Positions 43,685 through 52,581 of a DNA stretch of 64,000 nucleotides are shown here, one piece after another. The notes under the pieces were generated by a model, which was not told where the DNA came from, did not search any database, and saw only the letters and a list, made by a program, of their open reading frames with translations. Source of the DNA: Ectopseudomonas guguanensis (GTDB lineage: Bacteria > Pseudomonadota > Gammaproteobacteria > Pseudomonadales > Pseudomonadaceae). The translations under genes and the position numbers were made by a program. The stretch is taken from NCBI RefSeq assembly GCF_900104265.1, contig NZ_FNJJ01000009.1, positions 62,001 to 126,000 on the forward strand, read 5' to 3'. Position 1 is the first letter of the stretch, and every line of letters starts with the position of its first letter.

Positions 43685-45160
43685 ATGGTTCCCGTAATTG
43701 CCCTGGTGGGGCGGCCGAACGTCGGCAAGTCCACACTCTTCAACCGCCTGACCCGCAGCCGCGACGCCATCGTCGGCGACCTGTCCGGTCTGACCCGCGA
43801 CCGCCAGTATGGCGAGGCGAAGTGGCAGGGGCGTACCTATATCGTGATCGACACCGGCGGTATTTCCGGTGACGAGGAAGGCATCGACGCGAAGATGGCC
43901 GAGCAGTCGCTGCAGGCCATCGAAGAGGCCGATGCCGTGCTGTTCCTGGTGGACGCACGTGCCGGCATGACCGCCTCCGACCAGATGATCGGCGAGCACC
44001 TGCGCCGTCGTAACAAGCAGAGTTTCCTGGTGGTGAACAAGGTCGACAACCTCGACGTCGACCTGGCCCGCGCCGAATTCAGCCCCATGGGCCTGGGCGA
44101 GCCGCTGGCGATAGCCGGTGCCCATGGTCGTGGCATCACCCAGATGCTCGAAGTGGTGCTCGGCGCCTTCCCCAAGGATGCCGACGAGCCGGAAGAGGGC
44201 GCCGAAGAGGAGGAAGTGCTGGAAGGCCAGGAAGCCAAGCGCATTCCCGGCCCCAGCGAGAAGGACGGCATCAAGCTGGCCATCATCGGCCGGCCGAACG
44301 TCGGCAAGTCCACCCTGGTCAACCGCATGCTCGGTGAAGAGCGGGTCATCGTCTATGACCAGGCCGGCACCACCCGTGACAGCATCTACATCCCCTTCGA
44401 GCGTGACGACGAGAAGTACACCCTGATCGACACCGCCGGTGTGCGCCGTCGTGGCAAGATCTTCGAGGCCGTGGAGAAGTTCTCCGTGGTCAAGACGCTG
44501 CAGGCCATTCAGGATTCCAACGTCGTGGTGTTCGTCATGGACGCCCGCGAGGGCGTGGTCGACCACGATCTCAACCTGCTTGGCTTCGTGCTGGAAAGCG
44601 GCCGCGCCCTGGTCATCGCCCTGAACAAGTGGGATGGCATGGATCAGGGGCAGAAGGACTACGTGAAGACCGAGCTGGAGCGCCGGCTGTTCTTCGTCGA
44701 CTTCGCCGATATCCACTTCATCTCCGCCCTGCACGGCACGGGCGTCGGTCATCTGTACAAGTCGGTACAGGCCTCCTTCAAATCGGCCATCACCCGCTGG
44801 CCCACCAGCCGCCTGACGCAGATTCTCGAAGACGCCGTCAGTGACCACGCGCCGCCTCTGGTCAACGGTCGCCGCATCAAGCTGCGCTATGCCCATCTGG
44901 GCGGTGCCAACCCGCCACTGATCGTGATCCACGGTAACCAGGTCGACGCCGTGCCGCGCGCCTACACCCGTTACCTGGAGAACACCTTCCGCCGCGTGCT
45001 GAAACTGGTGGGTACGCCGATCCGCATCGAGTACAAGGGCGGCGAAAACCCCTACGAGGGCAACAAGAACAAGCTCACCGACCGTCAGGTGAACAAGAAG
45101 CGCCGCCTGATGAGCCACCACAAGAAGGCCGAGAAGAAGCGCAAGGACAAGAAAAGATAG
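43685..45160 (+). CDS. der: Ribosome-assembly GTPase Der (EngA)
   Basis: A 491-residue double GTPase needed for 50S maturation. Seen: two complete G domains, each with GRPNVGKST (first near residue 9, second near 200), DTAGG/DTAGV switch II motifs and NKVD/NKWD specificity motifs, then a C-terminal KH-like domain and a basic Lys/Arg-rich tail. ATG 43685 with GGAG six bases upstream was preferred to GTG 43673. Confidence 0.96.
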   Translation: MVPVIALVGRPNVGKSTLFNRLTRSRDAIVGDLSGLTRDRQYGEAKWQGRTYIVIDTGGISGDEEGIDAKMAEQSLQAIEEADAVLFLVDARAGMTASDQMIGEHLRRRNKQSFLVVNKVDNLDVDLARAEFSPMGLGEPLAIAGAHGRGITQMLEVVLGAFPKDADEPEEGAEEEEVLEGQEAKRIPGPSEKDGIKLAIIGRPNVGKSTLVNRMLGEERVIVYDQAGTTRDSIYIPFERDDEKYTLIDTAGVRRRGKIFEAVEKFSVVKTLQAIQDSNVVVFVMDAREGVVDHDLNLLGFVLESGRALVIALNKWDGMDQGQKDYVKTELERRLFFVDFADIHFISALHGTGVGHLYKSVQASFKSAITRWPTSRLTQILEDAVSDHAPPLVNGRRIKLRYAHLGGANPPLIVIHGNQVDAVPRAYTRYLENTFRRVLKLVGTPIRIEYKGGENPYEGNKNKLTDRQVNKKRRLMSHHKKAEKKRKDKKR

Positions 45161-45163
45161 CGG

Positions 45164-45233
45164 CAGGCTTCAAGCTCCAGGCTGCAGGCGATAAGCTGAG
45201 CGCACCTTCCTGCAGCCCGGGGCCTGAAGCCTG
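45164..45233. repeat. Inverted repeat upstream of the aminotransferase gene
   Basis: Two 25-base arms (45164-45188 and 45209-45233) match at 22 of 25 positions as an inverted repeat (outer ends CAGGCTTCA / TGAAGCCTG). It ends 5 bp before the aminotransferase ATG, occupying the place of a usual ribosome site. Confidence 0.75.
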
Positions 45234-45238
45234 TAGCC

Positions 45239-46387
45239 ATGATTGTCAGTAAGCTGCCCAACGTCGGCACCACCATCTTCACTCGCATGTCCCAGCTCGC
45301 TCTGGAGACTGGTGCGATCAATCTGTCTCAGGGCTTTCCCGACTTCGATGGGCCGCAGGCATTGCGCGAAGCCGTGGCGCGTCATGTCATGGAAGGGCGC
45401 AACCAGTACTGCCCGATGACCGGTCTGCCGAGTCTGCGCCAGCAGGTGGCGGCGAAGATCGCTCGCAGCTATGGCGTGCAGCGGGATGCCGACAGTGAGA
45501 TCACCATCACCCCCGGCGCTACCGAGGCGATCTTTTGCGCGGTGCAGGCGCTGATCCGTCCGGGTGATGAAGCCATCGTGCTCGACCCTTGCTACGACAG
45601 CTACGAGCCGTCGGTGGAGCTGGCCGGCGGGCGCTGCGTGCATGTGCCGCTGGCATTGCCGGATTTCGCCGTGGACTGGCAGCGCCTGAGTGATGCCATC
45701 AGCCCGCGTACCCGCCTGATCTTTCTCAACTCGCCGCACAACCCCAGCGGCGCGCTGTTGACGCGCGCTGATCTGGACAAGCTGGCCGAGCTGATTCGTG
45801 GGCGCGATATCCACGTGATCAGTGACGAGGTCTATGAGCACCTGATCTACGACGGCGCCCGCCATGCCAGCGTGCTGGCGCACGAGGAGCTGTATCGGCG
45901 TGCCTTCGTGGTCAGCTCCTTCGGCAAGACCTATCACGTTACCGGCTGGAAAACCGGCTATGTGGTGGCGCCGTCCGCGTTGACCGCCGAATTGCGCAAG
46001 ATTCACCAGTACGTCAATTTCTGTGGAGTGACGCCGCTGCAGTTCGGCCTGGCCGAGTTCATGGCCGCCTGTCCCGAGCATGTCGAGGAGTTGCCGGCTT
46101 TCTACCAGGCCAAGCGCGATCTGTTCTGCGACCTGCTGGGCGGTTCGCGTTTCACCTTCACCCGCGCGCCGGGCACCTACTTCCAGCTGGCCGACTATTC
46201 GGCGATCCGCCCGGACCTGGACGACGTGGCCATGGCCGAGTGGCTGACCCGTGAGCACGGCGTGGCCGCGATACCGGTGTCGGTGTTCTATCAATCCGCG
46301 CCCAAGGATATGCGCCTGGTGCGCTTCTGCTTCGCCAAGCGTGAGGAAACCCTGCGCCAGGCAGCCGAGAAACTCTGCGCGGTGTGA
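45239..46387 (+). CDS. PLP aminotransferase, YbdL/glutamine transaminase K type
   Basis: A 382-residue class I/II aminotransferase. Seen: the conserved start MIVSKLPNVGTTIFTRMSQL, INLSQGFPDFDGPQALREAV, NSPHNPSGALL and Lys230 in SSFGKTYHVTGWKTGYV. This segment matches methionine/aromatic aminotransferases of the YbdL group and mammalian glutamine transaminase K, which convert methionine's or aromatic keto acids using glutamine. The next gene is an omega-amidase, consistent with the two-step glutamine transaminase/omega-amidase route. No clear Shine-Dalgarno sequence precedes the ATG because the repeat lies there. Confidence 0.88.
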   Translation: MIVSKLPNVGTTIFTRMSQLALETGAINLSQGFPDFDGPQALREAVARHVMEGRNQYCPMTGLPSLRQQVAAKIARSYGVQRDADSEITITPGATEAIFCAVQALIRPGDEAIVLDPCYDSYEPSVELAGGRCVHVPLALPDFAVDWQRLSDAISPRTRLIFLNSPHNPSGALLTRADLDKLAELIRGRDIHVISDEVYEHLIYDGARHASVLAHEELYRRAFVVSSFGKTYHVTGWKTGYVVAPSALTAELRKIHQYVNFCGVTPLQFGLAEFMAACPEHVEELPAFYQAKRDLFCDLLGGSRFTFTRAPGTYFQLADYSAIRPDLDDVAMAEWLTREHGVAAIPVSVFYQSAPKDMRLVRFCFAKREETLRQAAEKLCAV

Positions 46388-46390
46388 TGG

Positions 46391-46443
46391 TACGGCGGGG
46401 TGCAACCCGCCTGTGAGGTATTGGCGGGTTTCACCCGCCCTAC
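46391..46443. repeat. Palindromic GGCGGG repeats before the amidase gene
   Basis: Two short palindromes, 46394-46411 and 46423-46439 (arms of the form GGCGGG...CCCGCC), 12 bp apart, fill most of the 75-bp spacer between the aminotransferase and omega-amidase genes. Confidence 0.7.
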
Positions 46444-46462
46444 GGCGAGCGAGGCGTCCCCA

Positions 46463-47248
46463 ATGAGCAACAAACCCGATCTTGAACTGGCGCTGATCCA
46501 GACCAGCCTGGCCTGGCACGACCCGGCCGCCAATCGCCTTCACTTCGAGCCCTTGCTGCAGCAGGCGCGTGGCGCCGATCTGGTGATCCTGCCGGAGATG
46601 TTTTCCACCGGCTTTTCCATGGAGTCGGCCGACCTGGCCGAGCCCGAGGACGGCCCGACCTCGCTCTGGTTGCGCGAGCAGGCGCAGGCCATCGATGCGG
46701 TGATCTGCGGCAGCCTGATCATCCAGGCGGCCGATGGCAGCTACCGCAACCGCCTGCTCTGGGCGCGCCCGGACGGTTCGCTGGCGCATTACGACAAGCG
46801 TCATCTGTTTCGCATGGCCGGCGAGCACAAGCACTACAGCGCCGGCGATCAGCAGGTGGTGCTGGAGCTCAACGGCTGGCGCGTGCGCCCGCTGATCTGC
46901 TACGACCTGCGCTTCCCGGTGTGGAGCCGCGATGCCGCCGGCACCGATCTGCTGCTGTATACCGCCAACTGGCCCAGCGCTCGCCGCCAGCACTGGAACC
47001 GTCTGCTGCCGGCGCGGGCCATCGAGAACCTGTGCTATGTCGCAGCGGTGAACCGCATCGGCGAGGACGGCAAGGGCCATGGCTATACGGGCGATTCCCA
47101 GGTGCTGGATTTCCAGGGCGAGGCGCTGCTGGCGGCTGGTGATGGCGATGGCGTATTTCGCGCGACGCTTTCGAGCCAGGCCCTGGACACCTATCGCGAG
47201 CGTTTCCCGGCGCACCTGGATGCCGATGGCTTTGCCCTGCAAGGGTAG
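46463..47248 (+). CDS. Nitrilase-superfamily omega-amidase (YafV type)
   Basis: A 261-residue carbon-nitrogen hydrolase. Seen: the catalytic triad Glu45 (ILPEMFSTGF), Lys112 (HYDKRHLFR) and Cys146 (LICYDLRFP), and the YafV/omega-amidase features EHKHYSAG and YTANWPSARRQHWNRLLPAR. Omega-amidases hydrolyse alpha-ketoglutaramate and alpha-ketosuccinamate made by glutamine or asparagine transaminases. Together with the preceding aminotransferase it forms a likely pathway pair. The start 46463 is the first ATG matching the family. Confidence 0.9.
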   Translation: MSNKPDLELALIQTSLAWHDPAANRLHFEPLLQQARGADLVILPEMFSTGFSMESADLAEPEDGPTSLWLREQAQAIDAVICGSLIIQAADGSYRNRLLWARPDGSLAHYDKRHLFRMAGEHKHYSAGDQQVVLELNGWRVRPLICYDLRFPVWSRDAAGTDLLLYTANWPSARRQHWNRLLPARAIENLCYVAAVNRIGEDGKGHGYTGDSQVLDFQGEALLAAGDGDGVFRATLSSQALDTYRERFPAHLDADGFALQG

Positions 47249-47285
47249 GGCGAGCTGTGCGCACCCAGGCTCGCGGTAAACGGCC

Positions 47286-47405
47286 GGTGCGCATGGCGCA
47301 CCCTACGAGATGGAGCGCTCGAGGCCGTAGGGTGCGCCGCGCGCACCGCTGTTAATGATGGCCGTCGGGTGCGATTCGGAAGTTGGCGCGCACGGCGCAC
47401 CCTAC
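47286..47405. repeat. Cluster of three GTAGGGTGCGCC repeats
   Basis: Three 21-base units at 47286-47306, 47327-47347 (opposite orientation) and 47385-47405 between the amidase gene and the leuA terminator, with some drift between copies. Confidence 0.78.
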
Positions 47406-47431
47406 GGTGGGGCTGAGACCGTGTGGAAATG

Positions 47432-47457
47432 AAAACGCCGGGCAGTGCCCGGCGTTG
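47432..47457 (-). terminator. Terminator after leuA
   Basis: A GC-rich hairpin (about 9-bp arms within 47434-47456) followed on the minus strand by CGTTTTC. It is 20 bp past the leuA stop. Confidence 0.8.
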
Positions 47458-47476
47458 TGGTTTTAGTCCTGGGGAA

Positions 47477-49147
47477 TCAGGCCGCTTGCGACTCGGCCTG
47501 GCTCAGGGCGCGGTTCAGTGCGCTGAACAGGGCGCGGAAGCTGGCTGTGGTCAGGTTCTCGTCGATGCCGATGCCATGCAGGGCGCGGCCGCCGTTGACG
47601 CGCAGCTCGATGTAGGCCGCCGCCTTGGCATTGGTGCCGGCGCCGATGGCATGCTCGCTGTAGTCCATGACCTCGACGGCAACCGGCAGACTTGCTGCAA
47701 GCGCTTCCAGCGGTCCCTTGCCGATGCCACGCCAGTGGTGTTTTTCAGCGCCTTCGATCACCTCGATATCCACCGCGCTGGTGCCGTTCTCTTCCTGCAG
47801 GCGATGGCCTTTCAGGGTGTAGGGGCTGCGCGCATGCAGGTACTCGCTTTCCAGCAACTGGTAGATCTGCGCAGCAGTCATCTCCAGGCCGAGGCGATCG
47901 GTTTCACGCTGCACCACCTGGCTGAATTCGATCTGCATGCGGCGCGGCAGGCTGATGCCGTATTCCTGCTCGAGCAGGAAGGTGATGCCGCCCTTGCCGG
48001 ACTGGCTGTTCACACGAATCACCGCCTCGTAGTCGCGGCCGATATCGGCCGGATCGATCGGCAGGTAGGGTACTTCCCACAGGGCGTCTGCCTTCTGCTG
48101 GGCGAAGCCCTTGCGGATGGCATCCTGGTGCGAGCCGGAGAAGGCGGTGTGGACCAGATCGCCGACATACGGATGACGCGGGTGCACCGGAATCTGGTTG
48201 CAGTCCTCGACCACCTTGCGCACGGCATCGATATCGGAAAAGTCCAGCTGCGGATCGACGCCCTGGGTGTAGAGGTTCAACGCCAGAGTCACCAGGCAGA
48301 CGTTGCCGGTGCGCTCGCCGTTGCCGAACAGGCAGCCTTCGACGCGATCGGCGCCGGCCATGACGGCCAGCTCGGACGCGGCGACGCCGGTGCCACGGTC
48401 GTTGTGGGTGTGCACGCTGATCAGCACGCTGTCGCGGCGGTCGACATGACGGCCGAACCACTCGATCTGGTCGGCATAGTTGTTCGGCGTGGCGCACTCG
48501 ATGGTGGCCGGCAGGTTGAGGATCAGCTTGTTCGCCGGGGTCGGCTGGAACACATCGATTACCGCGTTGCATACCTCGACGGCGAAATCGATCTCGGTGC
48601 TGCTGAACACCTCTGGCGAGTACTCGAAGCCCCACTGGGTCTCGGGCGCGGCCTCGGCCAGGCGCTTGATGGTGGTGCCGGCGGCCACGGCGATGGCCTT
48701 GACGCCAGCCTTGTCCTGGTTGAAGACGATCTTGCGGAAGCTCGGTGCGCAGGCGTTGTAGTAGTGGACGATGGCTTTCTTGGCGCCTTTGAGCGACTCG
48801 AAGGTGCGCTCGATGAGGTCGTCACGGGCCTGGGTCAGCACCTGGATGGTGACGTCGTCGGGGATGTGGCCGCCTTCGATCAGCTCGCGGACGAAGTCGA
48901 AGTCGGTCTGCGAGGCGGACGGGAAGCCCACTTCGATTTCCTTCAGACCCACGGCCACCAGGCACTTGAAGAAGCGCATCTTCTTCTCGGCATCCATCGG
49001 CTCGATCAGCGACTGATTGCCGTCGCGCAGGTCGGTGGACAGCCAGATCGGCGCCTTGTCGATGATCTTGTCCGGCCAGGTGCGATCCGGAATCTGGATC
49101 GGGGTGAACGGGCGGTACTTCTTCGAGGGGTCTTTGAGCATGGTCAT
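47477..49147 (-). CDS. leuA: 2-isopropylmalate synthase
   Basis: A 556-residue enzyme for the first committed step of leucine synthesis. Seen: [20 protein letters not shown] (metal and substrate residues of the HMGL-like barrel), [15 protein letters not shown] and a C-terminal regulatory domain with [20 protein letters not shown] that binds leucine in feedback inhibition. The first ATG (49147) matches the family; a second at 49141 is possible. The rest of the leu pathway is not in the window. It is preceded by the leader peptide described separately. Confidence 0.96.
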   Translation of the reverse strand: MTMLKDPSKKYRPFTPIQIPDRTWPDKIIDKAPIWLSTDLRDGNQSLIEPMDAEKKMRFFKCLVAVGLKEIEVGFPSASQTDFDFVRELIEGGHIPDDVTIQVLTQARDDLIERTFESLKGAKKAIVHYYNACAPSFRKIVFNQDKAGVKAIAVAAGTTIKRLAEAAPETQWGFEYSPEVFSSTEIDFAVEVCNAVIDVFQPTPANKLILNLPATIECATPNNYADQIEWFGRHVDRRDSVLISVHTHNDRGTGVAASELAVMAGADRVEGCLFGNGERTGNVCLVTLALNLYTQGVDPQLDFSDIDAVRKVVEDCNQIPVHPRHPYVGDLVHTAFSGSHQDAIRKGFAQQKADALWEVPYLPIDPADIGRDYEAVIRVNSQSGKGGITFLLEQEYGISLPRRMQIEFSQVVQRETDRLGLEMTAAQIYQLLESEYLHARSPYTLKGHRLQEENGTSAVDIEVIEGAEKHHWRGIGKGPLEALAASLPVAVEVMDYSEHAIGAGTNAKAAAYIELRVNGGRALHGIGIDENLTTASFRALFSALNRALSQAESQAA

Positions 49148-49164
49148 GGTGAAAATCCTTGGAT

Positions 49165-49250
49165 CCAGACGCCTTGTCTGGAAAAACGAATAGGGCAGTC
49201 GATGGTGGCCGGAGGGGCCGCAGGGATTCAGCCCCGCAGTCGCGGGCTGA
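49165..49250 (-). promoter_or_regulatory. Candidate leuA leader structures
   Basis: On the minus strand, downstream of the leader-peptide codons, 49230-49234 can pair with 49244-49248, while 49214-49218 can pair instead with 49231-49235; the two pairings are mutually exclusive. A third 6-bp hairpin (49165-49170 with 49176-49181) stands just before the leuA ribosome-binding site. This fits a leader-peptide-controlled switch; no strong U-run terminator is visible, so a translational or weak transcriptional mode is possible. Confidence 0.55.
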
Positions 49251-49305
49251 CCAGGCGCAGGCAGCGGTGTTGCCGCAGGAGAATGAGGGTGTTTGCGTTG
49301 TTCAT
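49228..49305 (-). CDS. LeuA operon leader peptide
   Basis: A 25-residue open reading frame ends 80 bp before the leuA ATG. Its translation starts [20 protein letters not shown] and ends PRLRG: Leu is at positions 7, 9, 10, 16, 18 and 23 and Arg occurs five times. Leucine-rich leader peptides are the classical sensors in ribosome-mediated attenuation of leucine operons. The position immediately upstream of leuA on the same strand, and alternative hairpins overlapping its 3' codons, support this. Expression is not proven. Confidence 0.75.
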   Translation of the reverse strand: MNNANTLILLRQHRCLRLVSPRLRG

Positions 49306-49438
49306 GCCGCTAACCCTACGTTCGGTAGAGAATGATGGCAATACTTTGCGATAAAACGCTGGAAATTTTCGTTTGCCAGCATCTCTTGAGGGAATATTGC
49401 GCGGTGCTGCAAAAGGGTTGCGTTGGATTGCGCAAGGA

Positions 49439-51124
49439 TCAGGCGAGCAGGCTGAGCACCGCCTGGGGGCGCTGATTGGCCTGGGCCAGAACGCTCTGGG
49501 CGGCCTGCTGGACGATCTGTCGGGAGGTGAGGTTGGCGGTCTCCGCCGCGAAGTCGGTATCGACGATGCGCGAACGGCTCGCCGCGGTGTTCTCGGATAT
49601 GTTCTGCAGATTGCTGATGGTCGCTTCCAGGCGGTTCTGCACCGCACCCATGTAGCCGCGCTGGCGATCGATATAGGCCAGCGCATCGTCGATGTCCATG
49701 ACCGCCAGGCCGGGGGTCTTCTGCAGGCTCAGGCGGCTGAGGGCGAGTGCTTCGACATTGAACGAGCCGATGCCGATCTGGATGGTCTCGTAGGCCTGGG
49801 CGCCGATCTGGAACTGGGTCAGGGCGCTGCCGCCGACGGCGGTGTCGTCGAACAGGGTCGGCTCGACCAGGCGGAAACCCTGCGAACCGGGGGTGCCGGT
49901 ACCCTGGTTCAGCAGTACGCTCTTGGCGGTCAGGACGGGGCCTCCGTCGGCGTCCAGCCCGCCCAGGGCACCGGTGTCTTCATTGGTCAGATCGAGGCTC
50001 GCCACGTAGCTGGCAGCGTCACTGGAGAACTGCGTCTGGAAATCGGCCAGCCCGCTGAAGGCTCCGCGGCTGCCATTGGCCAGGGCCTGGTCGAGGGTCG
50101 AGCCAGGGTTGCTCTGCAGGTAGCCCATCACATCCTTGATGCCCCTGCCGCCAGCAGCCTTGATGCTGTCGTGCATGTAGCGCACCGCCGCGTAGCCGCC
50201 GGAATAGCCAGCCGAGCCGCTGACATCGTCGGCATTGAAGGCGGCCACGATCGCCGCGGTATTGGTACCGCCAGCGGTGTCGGCTGCCAGTCGCTCGTCG
50301 GCACCCTGCACGGCTTCGGCGGTGCCTTCGATGAACCAGGAGGGCAGGCCACTGGCGAAGTTCATCGTGCGGCCCATCACCGCATGAGCCATCTCGTGGG
50401 CGATCACGCGGTCGGTGTACTGAGGGAAGCTGCCGCCGTCGGGCAGGCTGCTGGCATCGAAGTAGGCGAGGTTGACGTTGAGCACCTGGTTGAGCACGCG
50501 GCCGCTGCCGTCTGCGCCGGTGTAGGAAACCGATGCCAGTGCCTGGCTGCTGCTGTCGTTGCTGAAGGTGATTTTCAGCTCCGCCCCGTCGGCGCGTAGG
50601 CCCAGGGCATCGAATACGCGCTGTTCGCCCTCGCTGATCCAGAAGCCCTTCAGCGAGTTGAGCACCGCACGCTGGTCGAGGTCGCCCAGAGCGGAGGACT
50701 GGCCCTGATCGAAGACCTTGCGTCCGGCGAAGGTGGTGGTTTCGTTGACGCGATTGATTTCCTGCAGCAGTTGCTGCGCTTCCCGGTCGAGGGCCTGACG
50801 CTCGTTGACGCCGTTGGAACCGTTCATCGCCTGAAGGCCGAGCGCACGAATACGCTGCAGGGCATCGGTCACGCTTTGCAGCGCGCCCTCGGCCACCTGT
50901 AGCAGCGAAATGCCGTCGTTGGCGTTACGCATCGCCACGCCCAGCCCCCGTGTCTGCGAGTTCAGGCGGTTGGAAATCTGCATGCCGGCGGCATCGTCCT
51001 TGGCGCTGTTGATGCGCTGTCCGGTGGACAGGCGCTGCAGCGACGTATCGAGGCTGGTGGCGTTGCTTTCCAGTTGGCGACGTGTGTACGACGAGGCGAT
51101 GTTGGTATTGACCGTCAGCACCAT
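49439..51124 (-). CDS. Proteolytic flagellin (flagellinolysin-like)
   Basis: A 561-residue flagellin with a zinc-protease insertion. Seen: N-terminal D0/D1 of flagellin (residues 1-140, [40 protein letters not shown]) and C-terminal D1/D0 (about 478-561, ending PQAVLSLLA). The variable middle holds HEMAH (243-247), then WFIEGTAE (263-270); His243, His247 and Glu266 are the likely zinc ligands and Glu244 the catalytic base, as in gluzincins (MA clan). This architecture matches the proteolytic flagellins (flagellinolysins) reported in several phyla, which assemble into enzymatically active filaments. There is no signal peptide, as expected for export by the flagellar type III apparatus. Sigma-28-like promoter upstream; no other flagellar gene in the window. 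Confidence 0.9.
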   Translation of the reverse strand: MVLTVNTNIASSYTRRQLESNATSLDTSLQRLSTGQRINSAKDDAAGMQISNRLNSQTRGLGVAMRNANDGISLLQVAEGALQSVTDALQRIRALGLQAMNGSNGVNERQALDREAQQLLQEINRVNETTTFAGRKVFDQGQSSALGDLDQRAVLNSLKGFWISEGEQRVFDALGLRADGAELKITFSNDSSSQALASVSYTGADGSGRVLNQVLNVNLAYFDASSLPDGGSFPQYTDRVIAHEMAHAVMGRTMNFASGLPSWFIEGTAEAVQGADERLAADTAGGTNTAAIVAAFNADDVSGSAGYSGGYAAVRYMHDSIKAAGGRGIKDVMGYLQSNPGSTLDQALANGSRGAFSGLADFQTQFSSDAASYVASLDLTNEDTGALGGLDADGGPVLTAKSVLLNQGTGTPGSQGFRLVEPTLFDDTAVGGSALTQFQIGAQAYETIQIGIGSFNVEALALSRLSLQKTPGLAVMDIDDALAYIDRQRGYMGAVQNRLEATISNLQNISENTAASRSRIVDTDFAAETANLTSRQIVQQAAQSVLAQANQRPQAVLSLLA

Positions 51125-51167
51125 TCGTTCACTCGCAAATGCCAGGCAGCAGCCTGGCTCCTAAGGA

Positions 51168-51194
51168 AAGTCGGCCGCTTCGTTTCAGACTTGA
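51168..51194 (-). promoter_or_regulatory. Sigma-28 (FliA)-type promoter for the flagellin gene
   Basis: On the minus strand TCAAGTCT (51187-51194), 11 bases and GCCGACTT (51168-51175) resemble the consensus TAAAGTTT-N11-GCCGATAA in both blocks and in exact spacing. It lies about 45 bp before the flagellin start and overlaps the last codons of the upstream mscS gene. A short hairpin (51141-51147 with 51152-51158) follows in the leader. Confidence 0.68.
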
Positions 51195-52462
51195 ATGAAG
51201 GGGGCTTCTTGCCGACGTACGGTAGGGGATGCCTCCCTGAGCGTCTGGAAGTCCGCCCCGCTCGGGTGCTGGAACACGCGCAGGCCGAACTCGGGGAGGA
51301 TGGCCAGCAGGTGGTCGAAGATGTCCGACTGGATGCCTTCGTAGGCATTCCAGGCCGTGGTATTGGTGAAGCAGTAGATCTCCAGGGGCAGGCCATCGGC
51401 TGTCGGGCTGAGCTGGCGCACCAGCAGGGTCATGTGCTGGTGGATGTTCGGGTTGTGCCGCAGGTAATGCTCGACATAGGCGCGGAAGCTGCCGATGTTG
51501 GTGATGCGGCGGGTGTTGACCGCCTGCTTGCCGTGCTCGGCCAGCTTCTGGTTCCACTCGCGCAGCTCCCGGTCCTTGCGGTCGAGGTACTCGTCGAGCA
51601 GCATGAAGCGGCGCAGGCGGGCAATCTCCTCGTCGCTCAAAAAATGCACGCTGGTCTGGTCCAGGTACAGTGCGCGCTTGATCCGGCGGCCGCCGGATTC
51701 CTGCATGCCGCGCCAGTTCTTGAACGGGTCGGTGATGAAGCGCTTGGTCGGGATGGTGGTGATGGTCTTGTCCCAGTTCTGCACCTTGACCGTGTGCAGG
51801 GCGATATCGATCACGTCGCCATCGGCGTTGAGCTGGGGCATTTCCACCCAGTCGCCGACGCGGATGATGTCGCTGGAGGAAATCTGCACGCTGGCCACCA
51901 GCGACAGCAGGGTGTCCTGAAAAATCAGCATCAGCACGGCGGCCATGGCGCCGAGGCCCGACAGCAGAATCAGCGGTGAACGATCGATCAGCGTGGCCAC
52001 GATGAGGATGGTGGCGATGGCGAAGATGGCGATCTTGACCACCTGCAGGTAGCCCTTGATCGGCTTCAGGTGGGCGTTGGGGCGGCGCTGGTAGAGGGTG
52101 TTGAGAATGTCCAGCAGGGCGGCGATAGCCAGGGCGATAGTCAGCACGATGAAGGCGCCGCAGACGTTCTGCGTAACCGTCACCACGGCTTCGGGCATAC
52201 CTGGCACCACGGCCACGCCGGAGGAAAGCATCAGCGCCGGCACGATGTGGGACAGACGCTTGATGATGCCGCTTTGCTTGATCTGGCCATGGCGGCCGAC
52301 CGCGGTAGCACCCACCACGCGATAGATGGCGCGGACCAGGATGCGTTTGACGATCCAGTTCGACAGCCAGGCGGCAAGGATCAGCGCGAGGGTGGCGCTG
52401 AAGGTGAGCAGTTGCGGCTGGTGTTCCAGCCACTCCATCCAGGTGTTGAGCTCATTCGGCAT
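51185..52462 (-). CDS. MscS-type mechanosensitive channel (YbdG-like)
   Basis: A 425-residue membrane protein. Seen: several N-terminal hydrophobic spans (LLTFSATLALILAAWLSNWI ... IFAIATILIVATLIDRSPLI), the pore-helix region GLGAMAAVLMLIFQDTLLSL typical of the MscS beta-domain boundary, and the cytoplasmic VGDWVEMPQLNADGDVIDIA. Length and spans match the YbdG subgroup, which responds weakly to osmotic stress. The ATG at 52462 (MPNELNTWMEWL) starts the protein; an upstream in-frame start (52513) would add a Pro-rich extension. Confidence 0.9.
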   Translation of the reverse strand: MPNELNTWMEWLEHQPQLLTFSATLALILAAWLSNWIVKRILVRAIYRVVGATAVGRHGQIKQSGIIKRLSHIVPALMLSSGVAVVPGMPEAVVTVTQNVCGAFIVLTIALAIAALLDILNTLYQRRPNAHLKPIKGYLQVVKIAIFAIATILIVATLIDRSPLILLSGLGAMAAVLMLIFQDTLLSLVASVQISSSDIIRVGDWVEMPQLNADGDVIDIALHTVKVQNWDKTITTIPTKRFITDPFKNWRGMQESGGRRIKRALYLDQTSVHFLSDEEIARLRRFMLLDEYLDRKDRELREWNQKLAEHGKQAVNTRRITNIGSFRAYVEHYLRHNPNIHQHMTLLVRQLSPTADGLPLEIYCFTNTTAWNAYEGIQSDIFDHLLAILPEFGLRVFQHPSGADFQTLREASPTVRRQEAPFIQV

Positions 52463-52581
52463 ATCCGGCTCCGAAGCAGGCGGGGGGCGTGCCGGCGCTG
52501 CAAGGCCGGGCATCCGAGCTGCGGTACCCTAGCAAAAACGTTGCGCCAACCCAAACGGCAGTCATTGCCGGTTGCGTCTGC

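Noticed and set aside
45170..47242. A 690-codon open frame opposite the aminotransferase and amidase genes
   Set aside because: Antisense mirror; real enzymes with complete catalytic residues are on the other strand.
47423..49354. A 643-codon open frame opposite leuA
   Set aside because: Antisense mirror of leuA, with no recognisable domain.
49439..51124. Interpretation as two fused or frameshifted genes (a flagellin and a separate protease)
   Set aside because: The frame is continuous, both flagellin ends are in the same frame as the HEMAH region, and the domain order matches known proteolytic flagellins.
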